A stretch of 64,000 nt of DNA, taken from Rhynchopus sp. YZ270_cl-10 (lineage: Eukaryota; Euglenozoa; Diplonemea; Diplonemida; Diplonemidae). The notes under the pieces were generated by a model. It was not told the DNA's origin and did not search any database. It saw only the letters and a list, made by a program, of their open reading frames with translations. Within the stretch, counting starts at the first letter, position 1; the number at the start of each line of letters is the position of its first letter. Where the stretch lies: contig OZ037856.1 in the NCBI GenBank assembly GCA_964035575.1, forward strand, positions 682,001-746,000. Direction: 5' to 3'. Below are positions 21,322 to 31,876 of the stretch, in pieces. The translations under genes were made by a program, and so were the position numbers.

Positions 21322-21368
21322 AGTTTCGACAATCACCCTGTCCGAGGACGGGTTCTATACACAAAGTC
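21322..21368 (+). repeat. Dispersed repeat, type F
   Basis: TTTCGACAATCACC.TGTCCG then AGGACGGGTTCT.[T/G]ACACAAAGT recurs at 62903-62950. CCTGTCC/GGACGGG forms a small hairpin. Only two copies were found, in the same orientation. Confidence 0.55.
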
Positions 21369-22016
21369 GTTTTTTTTTTTAATTTTTGATAATTCAACCA
21401 CAGGGATGCCATCCTAAAGATGGTAAATACACACCGTTTCGTGGTTACCGCAGGGTGGTCCCTTTGTGCAAACGCCTCATTGAACATCGGCAGACGCAAA
21501 GGTACTGACTCTCTGCGAGAGGAAAAAAGGGGAAGGGGGGGAAGGGAAACAACAGAAGCAAAATGGAGGTCAGAAAAAAAGAGTACAGGAAGAAAAAGAA
21601 AACAGTGAGGTCAAAAAACAACCTCCCCCACCCCCCCCCCCCCCGCAGTGACATCGATAATACCACTTGAAACGAAAGAACAGAATAATAGTTATAAATA
21701 AGATGGTCTGTAAAAGAGCTTTAGTCACCTATAATCAAAAGAGGAAAACTTAAAAGATGAATTGTGTGTCTCACCAAGAGAAATGGTATTCTTCCCCTAA
21801 TATGCGGTGTATGAGGAAAATTCTACAAAAAAAGACATACAACGTTCAGATCTTGCATAACAGTATTTCCCTTTTGAATTCTCACTCAAAAAACCAAAAA
21901 AGTATTTCAACACAATAGCCTAGGTATAGGGGGAAAAACAACATCTTATCAGACATACCCCCCCTCCCCTTCTCCCACCGAAACAAAAAGATTGAAAATA
22001 CTCACGGAATGTCTCT

Positions 22017-22562
22017 CTATATTCTTCTTACAAGCCGCACGCTAGCAACCCTTGAGGGGCTTACTGCAGGGCCGATGGAACGTAGACATCCTTTGGGAGG
22101 TGATGTATGAGAGTTGGGTGTTCCTATGGGGTCAGATGCATAGAAGGCTGGTGGGGTGCTGTGGGGGAGGGGAGGCGAGCGGCGGGGTGTGGTGGGGGCC
22201 TTCTTGGGGGTGTGCTGTGGGGTGCTGGAGGGGGAGATGGAGCGCCGCCCCCCTGGGGCTGGGGTGCCTTCCTGCAGTGCTGCAGGCCTCCATATGGCCC
22301 GCCCAGGATAGCACCCAAAATACTCCACCCCATCGACACATCCGTCCTTCAACAGCCAGTACTCCCTGCTCTGCTTCGGCGCGCCACGCCACGCCACCGT
22401 GCGCACATTGGTTGCCAGCTCAAACCCCACCATCTCATCGATCCCCTCCGGACAAAAGTGTGTCCACCCACTAAACTTCACCACCGCAGGAAGCGTCCTC
22501 TGATCCACATTAATCAAAACACGTTGCCCCACCCGATACCGTTGTGTCTGGGATGAGACCAT
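22017..22562 (-). CDS. CAP-Gly domain protein with proline-rich tail
   Basis: A 181-residue frame from ATG at 22562. Residues about 9-95 fit a CAP-Gly fold: VGQRVLIN at the start, PAVVKFSGW, EMVGFEL, then DGCVDGVEYFGCYPGRAIWRP, equivalent to the family's DG..G..YF.C..G.F.. The usual GKNDG is degenerate and about 15 residues are inserted before it. Residues 96-181 are rich in Pro/Ser/Arg. CAP-Gly domains bind EEY-type tails of tubulin and EB1, so a microtubule-associated role is inferred. A GTAAGA near the end (LVRRI-stop) could be a splice donor, but no downstream exon was seen. Confidence 0.65.
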   Translation of the reverse strand: MVSSQTQRYRVGQRVLINVDQRTLPAVVKFSGWTHFCPEGIDEMVGFELATNVRTVAWRGAPKQSREYWLLKDGCVDGVEYFGCYPGRAIWRPAALQEGTPAPGGRRSISPSSTPQHTPKKAPTTPRRSPPLPHSTPPAFYASDPIGTPNSHTSPPKGCLRSIGPAVSPSRVASVRLVRRI

Positions 22563-23229
22563 ACGCAGAGGGGAAAAGAATAGGAGGGTAGAAAGGGGTG
22601 TATTTCGTGTAGCTCTGAGAGGCTTTCAGTGGAATGTAGGGATGGGAGGGGACCCAGGGTTGATCACAAAGGGGTGCCACGTATTGCCAGTATGAGGATC
22701 GACGCGCCTTGTAAAGGTACACACGAAGGGGCGAAACATTGCATAAAGTGGAAGGTGTTGCTACAGTGGGGCTATATGCAGTGAAAGTAAAAGAAAAGTT
22801 GATAAGATGACCCTAAGCCTCTCGTGCGTAGTCACCTTATCATATTCATCGCACAGCATCAGCTGCGCGGGTTTCCACAAGTTTGTTGTCAGGGATGATG
22901 TCATGTCCCCACCTTAAAATGAGTGAACGAAAAAGACCCAAAATTCACTGAATTTAGACTAATACCTGCATGATTTACTGTGGGACACGTTGCCATCAAG
23001 AGGGCTGGAGTCAAAAAAAAGGGGGGGAGTGCTGTCTGAGGTTGCATTGCTTCTCTGTTCATACTTTTTTATAAAAATAAAAAAAACGAGGTTCTGAGGA
23101 ATCTGACTCTCTTTTTGTTTCCCCCAGCCGAGCGTTAGCACGGGGCAGATTTTTTTTTTTTTTGTACTCCGTTTTTGAGGAGGGGGGGTTCTTGTCTGTG
23201 GAAACATTAAGAACCATTGGGGGGGAAGA
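22563..23229. other. Intergenic stretch with type A repeat
   Basis: Between the CAP-Gly gene and the 3' end of the sirtuin-like gene. It contains one of the best type A hairpin repeats (22805-22838). Nothing else is recognised. Confidence 0.5.
22805..22838 (+). repeat. Short hairpin repeat, type A
   Basis: AGATGACCCTAAGCCTCTCG then TGCGTAGTCACCTT, preceded by AAAGAAAAGTTGATA. CTAAGC/GCGTAG pair around the CTCTCGT loop with one substituted pair compared with the consensus GCTTAG. Confidence 0.8.
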
Positions 23230-25452
23230 TCACTGCTGCTTTTTGCGGATTTTGTCAGAAAGCATTCGGTCCAGACGTTTTAGAGACTCTTTAGGGTCAC
23301 CTTGGATAGCAAGGTAGCCGTCACCACTGCCACCGGCACCTTTCTTTGACTCGAGATCCTCTGTCGCAATTCTCACGAACGAGGCACGGCCGCTGTTTTT
23401 AACCTTTTTCCAGCATCCTTCTGAGTGCCGTCGCACCGCATCCATCTTCTTTGTACACCCCAACTCAAGAACAAGCAGTCTATTTGAGTCAGATTGTTTC
23501 ATCTGCTCCATCACAGACTTCTCCCACGCAGCATAGTTCTTTTTTGTGAACGGAATCACAGAAGGGTCTTTTGCAGACATTTGCACTCTTGGCCGCGCAA
23601 TTTGATGGCACGCAACACAAAGCTGGTGGTTTGTTGTGGGTCGCGGGGCAGTCCCCTTTTTTAGTTCACGCTTTTTGACCAGAAAGGCTTGGGTCATGGC
23701 GGCGCTAGCTGTGGCTTCGTGTCTGCGTACAGTGGCAACATCCTCTGTTTGAACAGGAAGCTCATCGTCGCAGGCAATCTCCCATTCCATGTACACTACC
23801 TCACGACAGCTCTTTGTGGGCACACCGATTTTCATGCAGTGTAGTGTTTTCTGTGATGTCTCGAGGATGTGTTCACATATCTTCTCTGACTCTGTGATGG
23901 GGACGTTTACCTGGGCCAGGGCAGTGGTAGGTGGTGCACTGCTCCCAACGTGCTCCGGTGCACTCAAAGACCCAACCAGCTGAAAGCATATCCTCTTAAA
24001 AGGATTTGCGACGGTCGGCAACGTCTCCCCTCCCTTCGTAGCCTTCGCCACCTCCTTCGGCCCAATGAAACACTCCACCACAGTAGAAATCCTGCAGTTC
24101 GCAGGCAAAATGGTTGCCTTCGTCCGCCCCTCCTTATCACCCCGAGGGAACGGTATCCGTACAATATCTACAAACCGCTTTTTGGAAGGTTCCTGAAAGA
24201 TCCCACGAGCCTGCACAAAATTAAAGTAATACCGTCCACCAACCCCTTGCGACCAATGTTGTGGGTCGGTAGACAGGTTAGGTGTTGGTTTTGATGCATC
24301 TGTGATAAAAACGCTTATGTTGTACCAGATGTATTTGAGGCGGGAACGTTGAAAGGATCCGTTCTTTGGGTCTTCATGGTTGAAGAAGGGCTGAATAGAG
24401 GAGTAGTACGCTTTTCTGTGTTCCAGGGCTTTTGTTGGGTCGATTGCAACGTTGAAGACCCCTTCGTTGTATGAATGCTCTTCGTTGACGAGAGCTCGGA
24501 TGTGCTGCAGGCGGTGGGAGAAGCGGCTGAGCGTTGTGTAGGGTTGGATGTTGTTTGCCTGGGGGTCTTGCTCTGTCGCTTCGTCGTCTTCTGATTCAGG
24601 GCGAACCTCAGTGGCCTGATCGAAGGAAGGCCCGAAGGTTGTCTGTGTAAGTATTTGATGTTCCTGTGTAGGGGGCTCGCTTGCAAAGTTGTCTGCCTCA
24701 GTAGCGTCTGTGAGGTTTGCTAACTCCAGCTCCGGTGGGATCCGTATGGTGGTAGCGCGGTGAAGCTTTTGTCGTAGTTGTGGATCTCGCATTGCGGTCC
24801 CCGCAGTGCCCGCAGCAATAACAGATATGCCATTGTCAAATTCGCAGTCTTCGTCGTCAGAGACGTCAAAAGAATGTGGTGGCACAGTGTGTCGGTCGTC
24901 TGTCTGGTATTTGATGGGAAGTGCCTCCTGGTTGGTGGGGTCGATTTCAAAGCGGAATGCCTTGTCGATCATCCAGTGTTCCTGCTTGCAGGGGATGGAG
25001 CACTGCCAGTAGGAGATGTTGCCGAGCATCTCGTAGACCTGGTCCTGTTCGAAGCCTATTCGGGTGACGAAGGAGTCGACGCTGGCGGTAACGACGTAGC
25101 AGCGGTGTGCTTTGGTGCTGCCGACTTCGCCGTCTTCTTCTTCGGCTTTTTTCTTGCCTTGCTTTCGTTTTCGGTGGTCGTCACCCTTAGAGTTGAACAG
25201 CTGCTCCGCCCACCGCCGTAAACAAACATATCCCTCATGCGGGTTGCGCTCCAAATACCGATTAAAAAGCTCCCCCCAAAACCCCATAAACTTATTTGGC
25301 TTCGCAATCAACGCCGGGGAACACATATCACTGTTGAGAGGCGACGCACCCCCATCGCCAAAGTCGGACCCAATTATGATCAAAAGAAACTCAGAAGCGT
25401 ACAGCATGTCAAGCGCCTTCTCTAATGGGTCGTTGCCAGCTGCCTTAGCCAT
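23230..25452 (-). CDS. Divergent sirtuin-like protein, probably inactive, with large insertion
   Basis: One 740-residue frame from ATG at 25452. Sirtuin landmarks in order: LLIIIGSDFGDGGAS (24-37, NAD-binding loop), YVVTASVD (119-126; normally TxNxD), EMLGNISYWQCSIPC (141-155), LCVACHQIARPRV (611-623; second zinc Cys pair and the RP..V of the family), LLVLELG (649-655) and SFVRIATEDL near 691-700. The catalytic histidine of E.HG is Leu143, the GAG.S and DFR elements are altered, and the TxNxD Asn is Ser. About 450 acidic, partly low-complexity residues separate the two zinc Cys pairs. I infer a pseudo-sirtuin with scaffold or NAD-metabolite-sensing role. Deacylase activity looks unlikely. Confidence 0.7.
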   Translation of the reverse strand: MAKAAGNDPLEKALDMLYASEFLLIIIGSDFGDGGASPLNSDMCSPALIAKPNKFMGFWGELFNRYLERNPHEGYVCLRRWAEQLFNSKGDDHRKRKQGKKKAEEEDGEVGSTKAHRCYVVTASVDSFVTRIGFEQDQVYEMLGNISYWQCSIPCKQEHWMIDKAFRFEIDPTNQEALPIKYQTDDRHTVPPHSFDVSDDEDCEFDNGISVIAAGTAGTAMRDPQLRQKLHRATTIRIPPELELANLTDATEADNFASEPPTQEHQILTQTTFGPSFDQATEVRPESEDDEATEQDPQANNIQPYTTLSRFSHRLQHIRALVNEEHSYNEGVFNVAIDPTKALEHRKAYYSSIQPFFNHEDPKNGSFQRSRLKYIWYNISVFITDASKPTPNLSTDPQHWSQGVGGRYYFNFVQARGIFQEPSKKRFVDIVRIPFPRGDKEGRTKATILPANCRISTVVECFIGPKEVAKATKGGETLPTVANPFKRICFQLVGSLSAPEHVGSSAPPTTALAQVNVPITESEKICEHILETSQKTLHCMKIGVPTKSCREVVYMEWEIACDDELPVQTEDVATVRRHEATASAAMTQAFLVKKRELKKGTAPRPTTNHQLCVACHQIARPRVQMSAKDPSVIPFTKKNYAAWEKSVMEQMKQSDSNRLLVLELGCTKKMDAVRRHSEGCWKKVKNSGRASFVRIATEDLESKKGAGGSGDGYLAIQGDPKESLKRLDRMLSDKIRKKQQ

Positions 25453-25694
25453 TTTTCAATAAAATGATTTGGACCTGAAGTGGAAATCTAAAGAAGATGA
25501 AGAAAATGGTTAATACAACATCATATTTTTTGGTTGGGGGTCCCCAGAAAACCTTTGCGGTTAACATATAATGAGAGAGACTGATCTGTGTCGTAAAGGG
25601 TTGCAAAACGGCTTAGAAATGCAGAACAAAGAGAAAAGTGGGGTGTATCTATTGCTAAGACGGTGTCAAAACACCGTTGCGTGGGGATGAAGAT

Positions 25695-27521
25695 CTAAGG
25701 GGGGGAGGGGGGCAGGCCTGCCCTCTGGCACATCGGCTGGAGGGCCTGCCGCAGCACCGAAAGACGCTGCCGCAGGGCGTGGTTGCGCTGTTGTGCGGCC
25801 TCTGTTGCTGCTTCACTGTCCGATGCTGTACGCAGCTCGGACTGCGAGAGAAGACTTGTCACTGCGAATATTTCGTTCATCAACGCGCTCAGGTCAGGAC
25901 CACCTTGAACACCCTGAACACCCGACACAGAACGCGGCGACCGAGAACACGAACCTTCCCGAGAAGTTCCCGTCTGCGTCTGTGTTTCGATACTCCTAGG
26001 AGGCGACGCCAAAGAAGGCGACGGTGTGGGTCCTGGCCCAAGAGACTGCATTGAGCATGGAGCAGGGGAAGACGGGGCTGGCAATGTGGGCACTACCTTC
26101 ACTGCGTCAGACTCCTTCTCCTTCTCCCTTTTCTCCTTTTCATAAGGCTTGAGGATAACACTACCTCGGAACTGCCGCATGCTTGGTGGCTGCCGCTCTG
26201 ACGACGACACCGAATTGGATGGCACCGGAGGGACCGACCAGAGACATGGCTCCTGCCCGCGCAATGCGATAGAAGGGTTTTGGGAGACCTTTTGGGTTTC
26301 TATACGTCTTGGCTTGATATATGATGTTGAAGGGGCGATGGGTGCTGGGAGAGGACGGGGATGCGCACGACGTGGCTTTGGGGCAGGGTTGTCTGCTGGG
26401 GTACGCATCTTCGCGGTCTGGATGTGGACACGTAGTGCCATCTCGGTTGCCCTGTTGTGAGCATATCGATACCACCTCCGCCATGCCCATCCCATGACCC
26501 GCAACTCAACCAACCCCGCCATCCCCGACACCAAACGCAGAACCCTCAACAACCCAAAGACCCTCCTCCGCACCGCCTCTTCCCCCGAACGTTGCAAAGC
26601 CGCCACCTTCACAGCACCTCTCCACACCTTCCATACCCGCCGCTCTCTCCGCACATCATGTCTTTGCTGTAGATGCGCTGTCTTCCATTGTGTCAACCCA
26701 GCACGGCAAAGCGTTCTCCGGTGAAGCTGTGCCGCAGTCACCACCGCACGCCACGAAGAAAACGCGAGGCGTAAACGCTGCTGTCGGAGCGCAGTCCATT
26801 TTGCATGCCATAGGGAAAAAGCTTGTTCAGCGTGGATGGTGCTGTGGCGGGTGTATAAAAGATCGGCGCAGGTTAGTCGTGAGGTTCGTTTCACTGTAGA
26901 ATACCCTCGGAGACGAGAGAATGAGACAAAGAGGCGGAGTGCGGTGAGCGCACGTCTGAGGGTGGTGTTGCGTCTCCATTGTGCGAAGACGTTGCGGCGG
27001 CGGCGGCGGATAATCTTCTCTTGTCTGATGCGCTGTCGCCACCCTGCGAAGGATGTCTGCAGGGTGTGGTACTGCTGCTGTCTACGTGCCTCGCCTGCAG
27101 CGCGAAGTGCACTACGCCACCGCAGGAAGGGACGGTTCAGGAACCATACATCCGCGACACGCCCTTCACGACTGCGGCGTCTGTGGGTAGCATAGCTCCG
27201 CAGACTGTGCAACGTTTTGCTTAAGAGAGTAGCCCTATGGTGCGCTCGGGCTACAACAAGGCGGGTCTCCTGCTGGCGGGCACGCAGCTGCCGCAGCGCG
27301 TCGCGTGCAAACCATTTCCACTGCCGCACAACAATGCCTGCAAGGGTGCGCCGCCGCCGTCGTAGATGCATTCTGCGAAGGAGCGCCTCCCTTTCAAATG
27401 CAGGCAACGCACGCAGACGCTCCCGTGTGAGCAGATCCCGCCCTGCATTTTCAAAGACAGAGCCAGAACCGTGCATTCCTGGAGGGTGGGAGTGAAGGGG
27501 GGGGAGGAGGGACGGCACCAT
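25695..27521 (-). CDS. Sfi1-like centrin-binding repeat protein
   Basis: About 608 residues from ATG at 27521 (a longer reading needs a TTG start). Residues about 40-380 repeat a W-centred unit roughly every 30 residues (FLRWRSALRAA, FAGWRQRI, FAQWRRN, FSLWHAKW, FSSWRAVV, LTQWKTAH, WKVWRGAV, WRRWYRYA), strongly basic. This is the Sfi1 repeat pattern, which forms a long helix that recruits centrin at basal bodies or spindle poles. The C-terminal 230 residues are Pro/Ser-rich with a short final coiled coil. With the dynein and CAP-Gly genes it supports a flagellate. It lies about 240 bases upstream of the sirtuin-like gene on the same strand. Confidence 0.75.
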   Translation of the reverse strand: MVPSLLPPLHSHPPGMHGSGSVFENAGRDLLTRERLRALPAFEREALLRRMHLRRRRRTLAGIVVRQWKWFARDALRQLRARQQETRLVVARAHHRATLLSKTLHSLRSYATHRRRSREGRVADVWFLNRPFLRWRSALRAAGEARRQQQYHTLQTSFAGWRQRIRQEKIIRRRRRNVFAQWRRNTTLRRALTALRLFVSFSRLRGYSTVKRTSRLTCADLLYTRHSTIHAEQAFSLWHAKWTALRQQRLRLAFSSWRAVVTAAQLHRRTLCRAGLTQWKTAHLQQRHDVRRERRVWKVWRGAVKVAALQRSGEEAVRRRVFGLLRVLRLVSGMAGLVELRVMGWAWRRWYRYAHNRATEMALRVHIQTAKMRTPADNPAPKPRRAHPRPLPAPIAPSTSYIKPRRIETQKVSQNPSIALRGQEPCLWSVPPVPSNSVSSSERQPPSMRQFRGSVILKPYEKEKREKEKESDAVKVVPTLPAPSSPAPCSMQSLGPGPTPSPSLASPPRSIETQTQTGTSREGSCSRSPRSVSGVQGVQGGPDLSALMNEIFAVTSLLSQSELRTASDSEAATEAAQQRNHALRQRLSVLRQALQPMCQRAGLPPSPP

Positions 27522-28903
27522 GCTGGGTAGGGTGTTTTCACTTGATTGTTCACTTGATAGATTTCCCGGTTCACATGATATAATGTTATCCGGTGAATAC
27601 GCCAAATATCATCTGGCCATATCATCCACGGTGGGAGATAATGGAGTGTGAGAATCTCATTGAAGGTAGATTAAGCAAGTCGTTCCGACCGAAGTGAAAG
27701 GGAGGAGTGGAGTGGGGGAGTGTGTGGGGGATATAAAAGCTCGGGGTGTGGGCAATATATGCTTTTGGTGAACAAATATTGCTAATGGCTATGTCGTTCT
27801 GGCCAAAAACAAACAAAAAAAAAAAAAAACGCCCCAAAAAGCTAGCAGACTCATGAACCTCAATGAATCTGGTAGTGATGAGAGAAAAATAGGAAATACG
27901 AGGACTATGTAAACCTCTTTACTTAGACGAGATATACAGGAAACTCTGACCATTTTATTCAGAGCGCGCAACAGACAAACTCGCTTCGCATTCAAAACAG
28001 TACTACAGTAGTATCACTACATACTGGCACAGGGGTTTTGAGCGAATCAGATAAACGTCAAACCTCGAAGATTTGCAAAACGATCAAAAGCCATGCAAGC
28101 AGACCATACAAAGCGAACACAGGCTGTTTCAGTCTATTCAGTTTGACACATAATTCATCAAAACCTACATTCCAAGAGATCAAACTGTTGGGTAAAAGTA
28201 GTTTGATACCAACCCCAGGCAACAGGGGGGGAGGCAGCATGTATATCAGAGAAATATTGAAGAGAAACGGTGTGATGTGTCTTTAAGCATCTCGTGCTTT
28301 TGGTCACCTCAATTGAATGTCTTGAAATTTCCTGATGGGTAGCTTTTAGGAAAGTTAGGTTAATGAGTTGGGCTGGAGAGGATTGGGAATCATAAAGGCA
28401 ACCCAAAAAAGGTAAAAAAAAATATGGGAAAATGTACGAATTTTCATCTATTAGTGGCCCATAGCAGTGGGGGAAAAGAAAAGTTTATAAGATGAACCTA
28501 AGCCTCTGGTGCTTGAGTCATCTAAAAAGGCATTCTCCAAATGTATCCCAAAATACAAAGACGAAATGTTAGGATGGATGTCTAAGTTTCTGCTTTTTGG
28601 TGTCACCCTTAACTTAACTTCGCCAAATGAGCCCTTAGGTTTTGCTATCACCCCGCTTTATTTAAGAGACGCTTCAATGTACCCATCTGTGTCACAAAAC
28701 AAAGAGAAGTTGTAAGTGCAAACAACCTCATCATCCTGCAAAATCCTACAAATATAGGGCAGAAACAAATTTGGCAATCTGACTTGAAATACAAATCCCT
28801 CTTGTGGACACAAACAAAACTTGGAATATGAATTTGCCTCACATGCACCTAAACAATAGAGTTGACAACGCTCAGATACCTCTGGTATAAAAACAATACA
28901 AAA
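27522..28903. other. Gene-free stretch upstream of the Sfi1-like gene
   Basis: Presumed promoter/5' UTR of the Sfi1-like gene, then AT-rich spacer. Type A repeats at 28274-28309 and 28491-28522, a truncated type B near 28782 and a truncated type C near 28706 occur here. No coding region is recognised. Confidence 0.45.
28491..28522 (+). repeat. Short hairpin repeat, type A (longest stem)
   Basis: GATGAACCTAAGCCTCTGGT then GCTTGAGTCATC: the outer GATGA pairs with TCATC and the inner TAAGC with GCTT.A. Preceded by AAAGAAAAGTTTATAA. The base changes relative to 22805 largely keep the stem paired. Confidence 0.8.
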
Positions 28904-29494
28904 AAAAAGTATTTTCATCATATGCAATCAATAAATTGATAGTATATGGTGAGGGATCAACAAAAATGGTCCCATCTTTCTTTTTATGTTGTGTGTTTTG
29001 CAAAACGTAGAAAAGAAAAGTAAAATGCTTCGTGCACAAGTTGAAACTTCAGTAGATTGGTTTCTGATATTAACCCTGTTTCAGTCCTAAGAATCATACA
29101 GTTGTATTCAAAAGGGTGGACATCTTCAGTGATTTCCCTTTAAATGGTGGGTGAATATCGTGAAACCGATGTTCGTGTGAACATTTGGTACCTTCTACTT
29201 CAGTTTTTTGTTTCGGGAATACACAAAATACAAAAGTTTTTTTTTTCTTTTTTCTTATTCCTTTCTCTGTCCTTACTGGATGTAATGTCTGATCACCAGG
29301 AGGAAGAGTAACCTAAAGAGTCTTGGTCTTGATGGCTGCCGTGTATACGTAAAGTATTCCGTGCAATAATTGCTACCAATCCAAACAAATACCAACACAT
29401 CCTGTCTGTGTATCAGATAGAAAACCTCAGCAAACACACAAGAAAGAGAAATAAAATAAAAGTAAAAAATAGAAAAGTGAAAAACATACTGAAT
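28904..29494 (+). repeat. 591-bp direct repeat, copy 1
   Basis: Appears identical by eye to 30589-31179 (offset 1685). Starts AAAAAGTATTTTCATC and ends ACATACTGAAT. No open frame of interest. The interval of 1094 bases between copies is unrelated AT-rich sequence. Ends do not have TG…CA borders, so an LTR assignment is not supported. Confidence 0.9.
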
Positions 29495-30588
29495 TTTCTG
29501 GACTTAGTAGTTCGCCGTCCAAGCAATGATTAAAACCAGTTTAATCATCCATTGTCCATTGTATTGAAACACCTACACAAAGACTAGAGTAGTACAAAGA
29601 GATAGCAAAACGTGCATTGCAAACAATTTAATATGTGTCCTGGAGTCTTAGTCTCAAGGCTATTGTCCCTTTAAAAATGGGAAAGCTAAGATGCCCACCA
29701 AGACCAAATCGCTCCTGCGAGAAAAATACTCATCACTAGTGACATAGTACGCGTTGAGTACAACCATATAAACTGCGTCGTGGACATTACCATTGGTAAA
29801 CCACGACCAAATTACTACTGCGATATACCTATTATCTTCGTTCTTTTTTTTTTCCAAAGTTTTGCGGTTTTTGTAGTAGGCCTACAGACTGCACAGCTTA
29901 CCCAGGGTGTGGCAATGTAATACATTGGTCTGACGTCTCACTGAAAGGGTCAAGTACGAGGTCTAGTCCCTTCCAGTGGTGAAAAAGAGTTTTTTTTTCT
30001 TTTTATTTGGTTTGTTGAAAAAAAGTAAAAATAAAAGTGGTGTTTGTTTGTGGGAATTCTTTGAAATAGGACCTTTATCTAGATTCATTGGCTTCATGAA
30101 CATATATAGCCTAGAATCGCTCGCTTATTTTTTTCAGAATGCACTGAGCTGCTTCTGGTAGTCTTTAACGTTGACACCATAAACGGACACATTTTTTTTA
30201 TTGGGGTTTCGGTGTCGTCAACCTACTTTAAATAACCTACTTGCTCTCCCTTGTTATTATATCATTTTTTTTTTGGTCTCTTTTTCTGCTGTTTTTTTTT
30301 TTTTTTTTTTAATTTTGATTTCTTTTTTGACTGTTTCAAAGAGGTAGGGAGGGGGTGGGGTGTAGTGCGAAGTTCACAGGACAGCTGTATTGTGTGCTTC
30401 GACTTTCTGTTAACTCCTTTGTAATTATGAGTAAACAAAGCATAGTGCAGCAGTAGAATATATCTATAAATATAAACTAGTTTGCACTATGTGTTTAGCT
30501 TTTTAGGGCTAATGTACTAGAGACCATTCCGCAACATACTCTAAGCGAGGCTCAGTTTTTCACAGCATGTCTGGAGGCACTTGTAAAT
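29495..30588. other. Unique AT-rich stretch between the 591-bp repeats
   Basis: No coding region, hairpin or known repeat is recognised. It contains T-rich runs near 30285-30320. Confidence 0.5.
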
Positions 30589-31179
30589 AAAAAGTATTTT
30601 CATCATATGCAATCAATAAATTGATAGTATATGGTGAGGGATCAACAAAAATGGTCCCATCTTTCTTTTTATGTTGTGTGTTTTGCAAAACGTAGAAAAG
30701 AAAAGTAAAATGCTTCGTGCACAAGTTGAAACTTCAGTAGATTGGTTTCTGATATTAACCCTGTTTCAGTCCTAAGAATCATACAGTTGTATTCAAAAGG
30801 GTGGACATCTTCAGTGATTTCCCTTTAAATGGTGGGTGAATATCGTGAAACCGATGTTCGTGTGAACATTTGGTACCTTCTACTTCAGTTTTTTGTTTCG
30901 GGAATACACAAAATACAAAAGTTTTTTTTTTCTTTTTTCTTATTCCTTTCTCTGTCCTTACTGGATGTAATGTCTGATCACCAGGAGGAAGAGTAACCTA
31001 AAGAGTCTTGGTCTTGATGGCTGCCGTGTATACGTAAAGTATTCCGTGCAATAATTGCTACCAATCCAAACAAATACCAACACATCCTGTCTGTGTATCA
31101 GATAGAAAACCTCAGCAAACACACAAGAAAGAGAAATAAAATAAAAGTAAAAAATAGAAAAGTGAAAAACATACTGAAT
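30589..31179 (+). repeat. 591-bp direct repeat, copy 2
   Basis: Second copy of 28904-29494. It is followed immediately by G and about 20 A residues, unlike copy 1, which continues into unique sequence. A copy ending in poly-A could be a retroposed copy. A recent segmental duplication or an assembly artefact would look the same. Confidence 0.9.
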
Positions 31180-31876
31180 GAAAAAAAAAAAAAAAAAAAA
31201 ATGAAATTACGAAACAGACCAAAACCAAACAGAAAGCTTCGAGATGAAGGGCGGAGCTTCAGCACGCAACAACACAACAACATAGCCTGGTGTACCTTAC
31301 AGTTAGATTCAAATAACTTTCAATTCAGAAAGTCGGAAAAATCAGAACCCAACACCATGGAGATGAACCTATTAACAAAGACACACTTTATCCGAGCAAA
31401 AAAAGAAAGTCAAAACCCCCGTCCCCAATCCCGTCCAGGAAGGTGTCCAAGGAGAAATAAACAATACCCTTTAGAGTTGAAATGAACCTAAGCCTCTCGG
31501 GTTTGGTCATCTAAAACCAATGCGTGTCCGCTCCAAAATGACGCGTAAAATATAACGCATTATTTGAGGCAGTTCAGTTAATTTACATAAACCCGCAAAC
31601 AAACAAAACCTGGAAAAAAAAATATGAACGCACCTCGGACACCCGCTACAAAAAAAATATAAATGTTGATACGATAAATTCAAAGCCCAACTACTACACA
31701 ATTTTTTGTTTTTTTTTGAAATGATTCTACTCAAACACGAACCTCTCCACACTTGCCTTTTCCGCTTCTCTACAATTCGAGCTCAACTACCCCCTTTTTA
31801 TTATTTGATTACAACCATTTCACTAGAAACACAACCTGATTGCGACACTTTTTTTTTTTTCGCCAAGGTTTAACTC
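31180..31876. other. Spacer downstream of the Cache gene with type A repeat
   Basis: Contains a type A copy at 31481-31512 (GAACCTAAGCCTCTCGGGTT then TGGTCATC) and presumably the 3' UTR of the Cache gene. Nothing else is recognised. Confidence 0.45.

Larger units (their letters stand above)
18780..22016. other. Mostly gene-free stretch with several short repeats
   Basis: Apart from the possible exon near 19050-19223 noted with the small protein at 18576-18779, nothing coding is recognised. It contains type A-like (19631-19660, 20999-21024, 21700-21730), type C (20929-20985, 21455-21506), type E (20447-20503) and type F (21322-21368) short repeats, all in plus orientation. Confidence 0.45.

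Noticed and set aside
22052-22556. Plus-strand frames over the CAP-Gly gene
   Set aside because: Antisense shadows; the minus frame has the recognisable domain.
28904-31179. Pair of LTRs
   Set aside because: No TG…CA borders, no primer-binding or polypurine site and no coding region between the copies.
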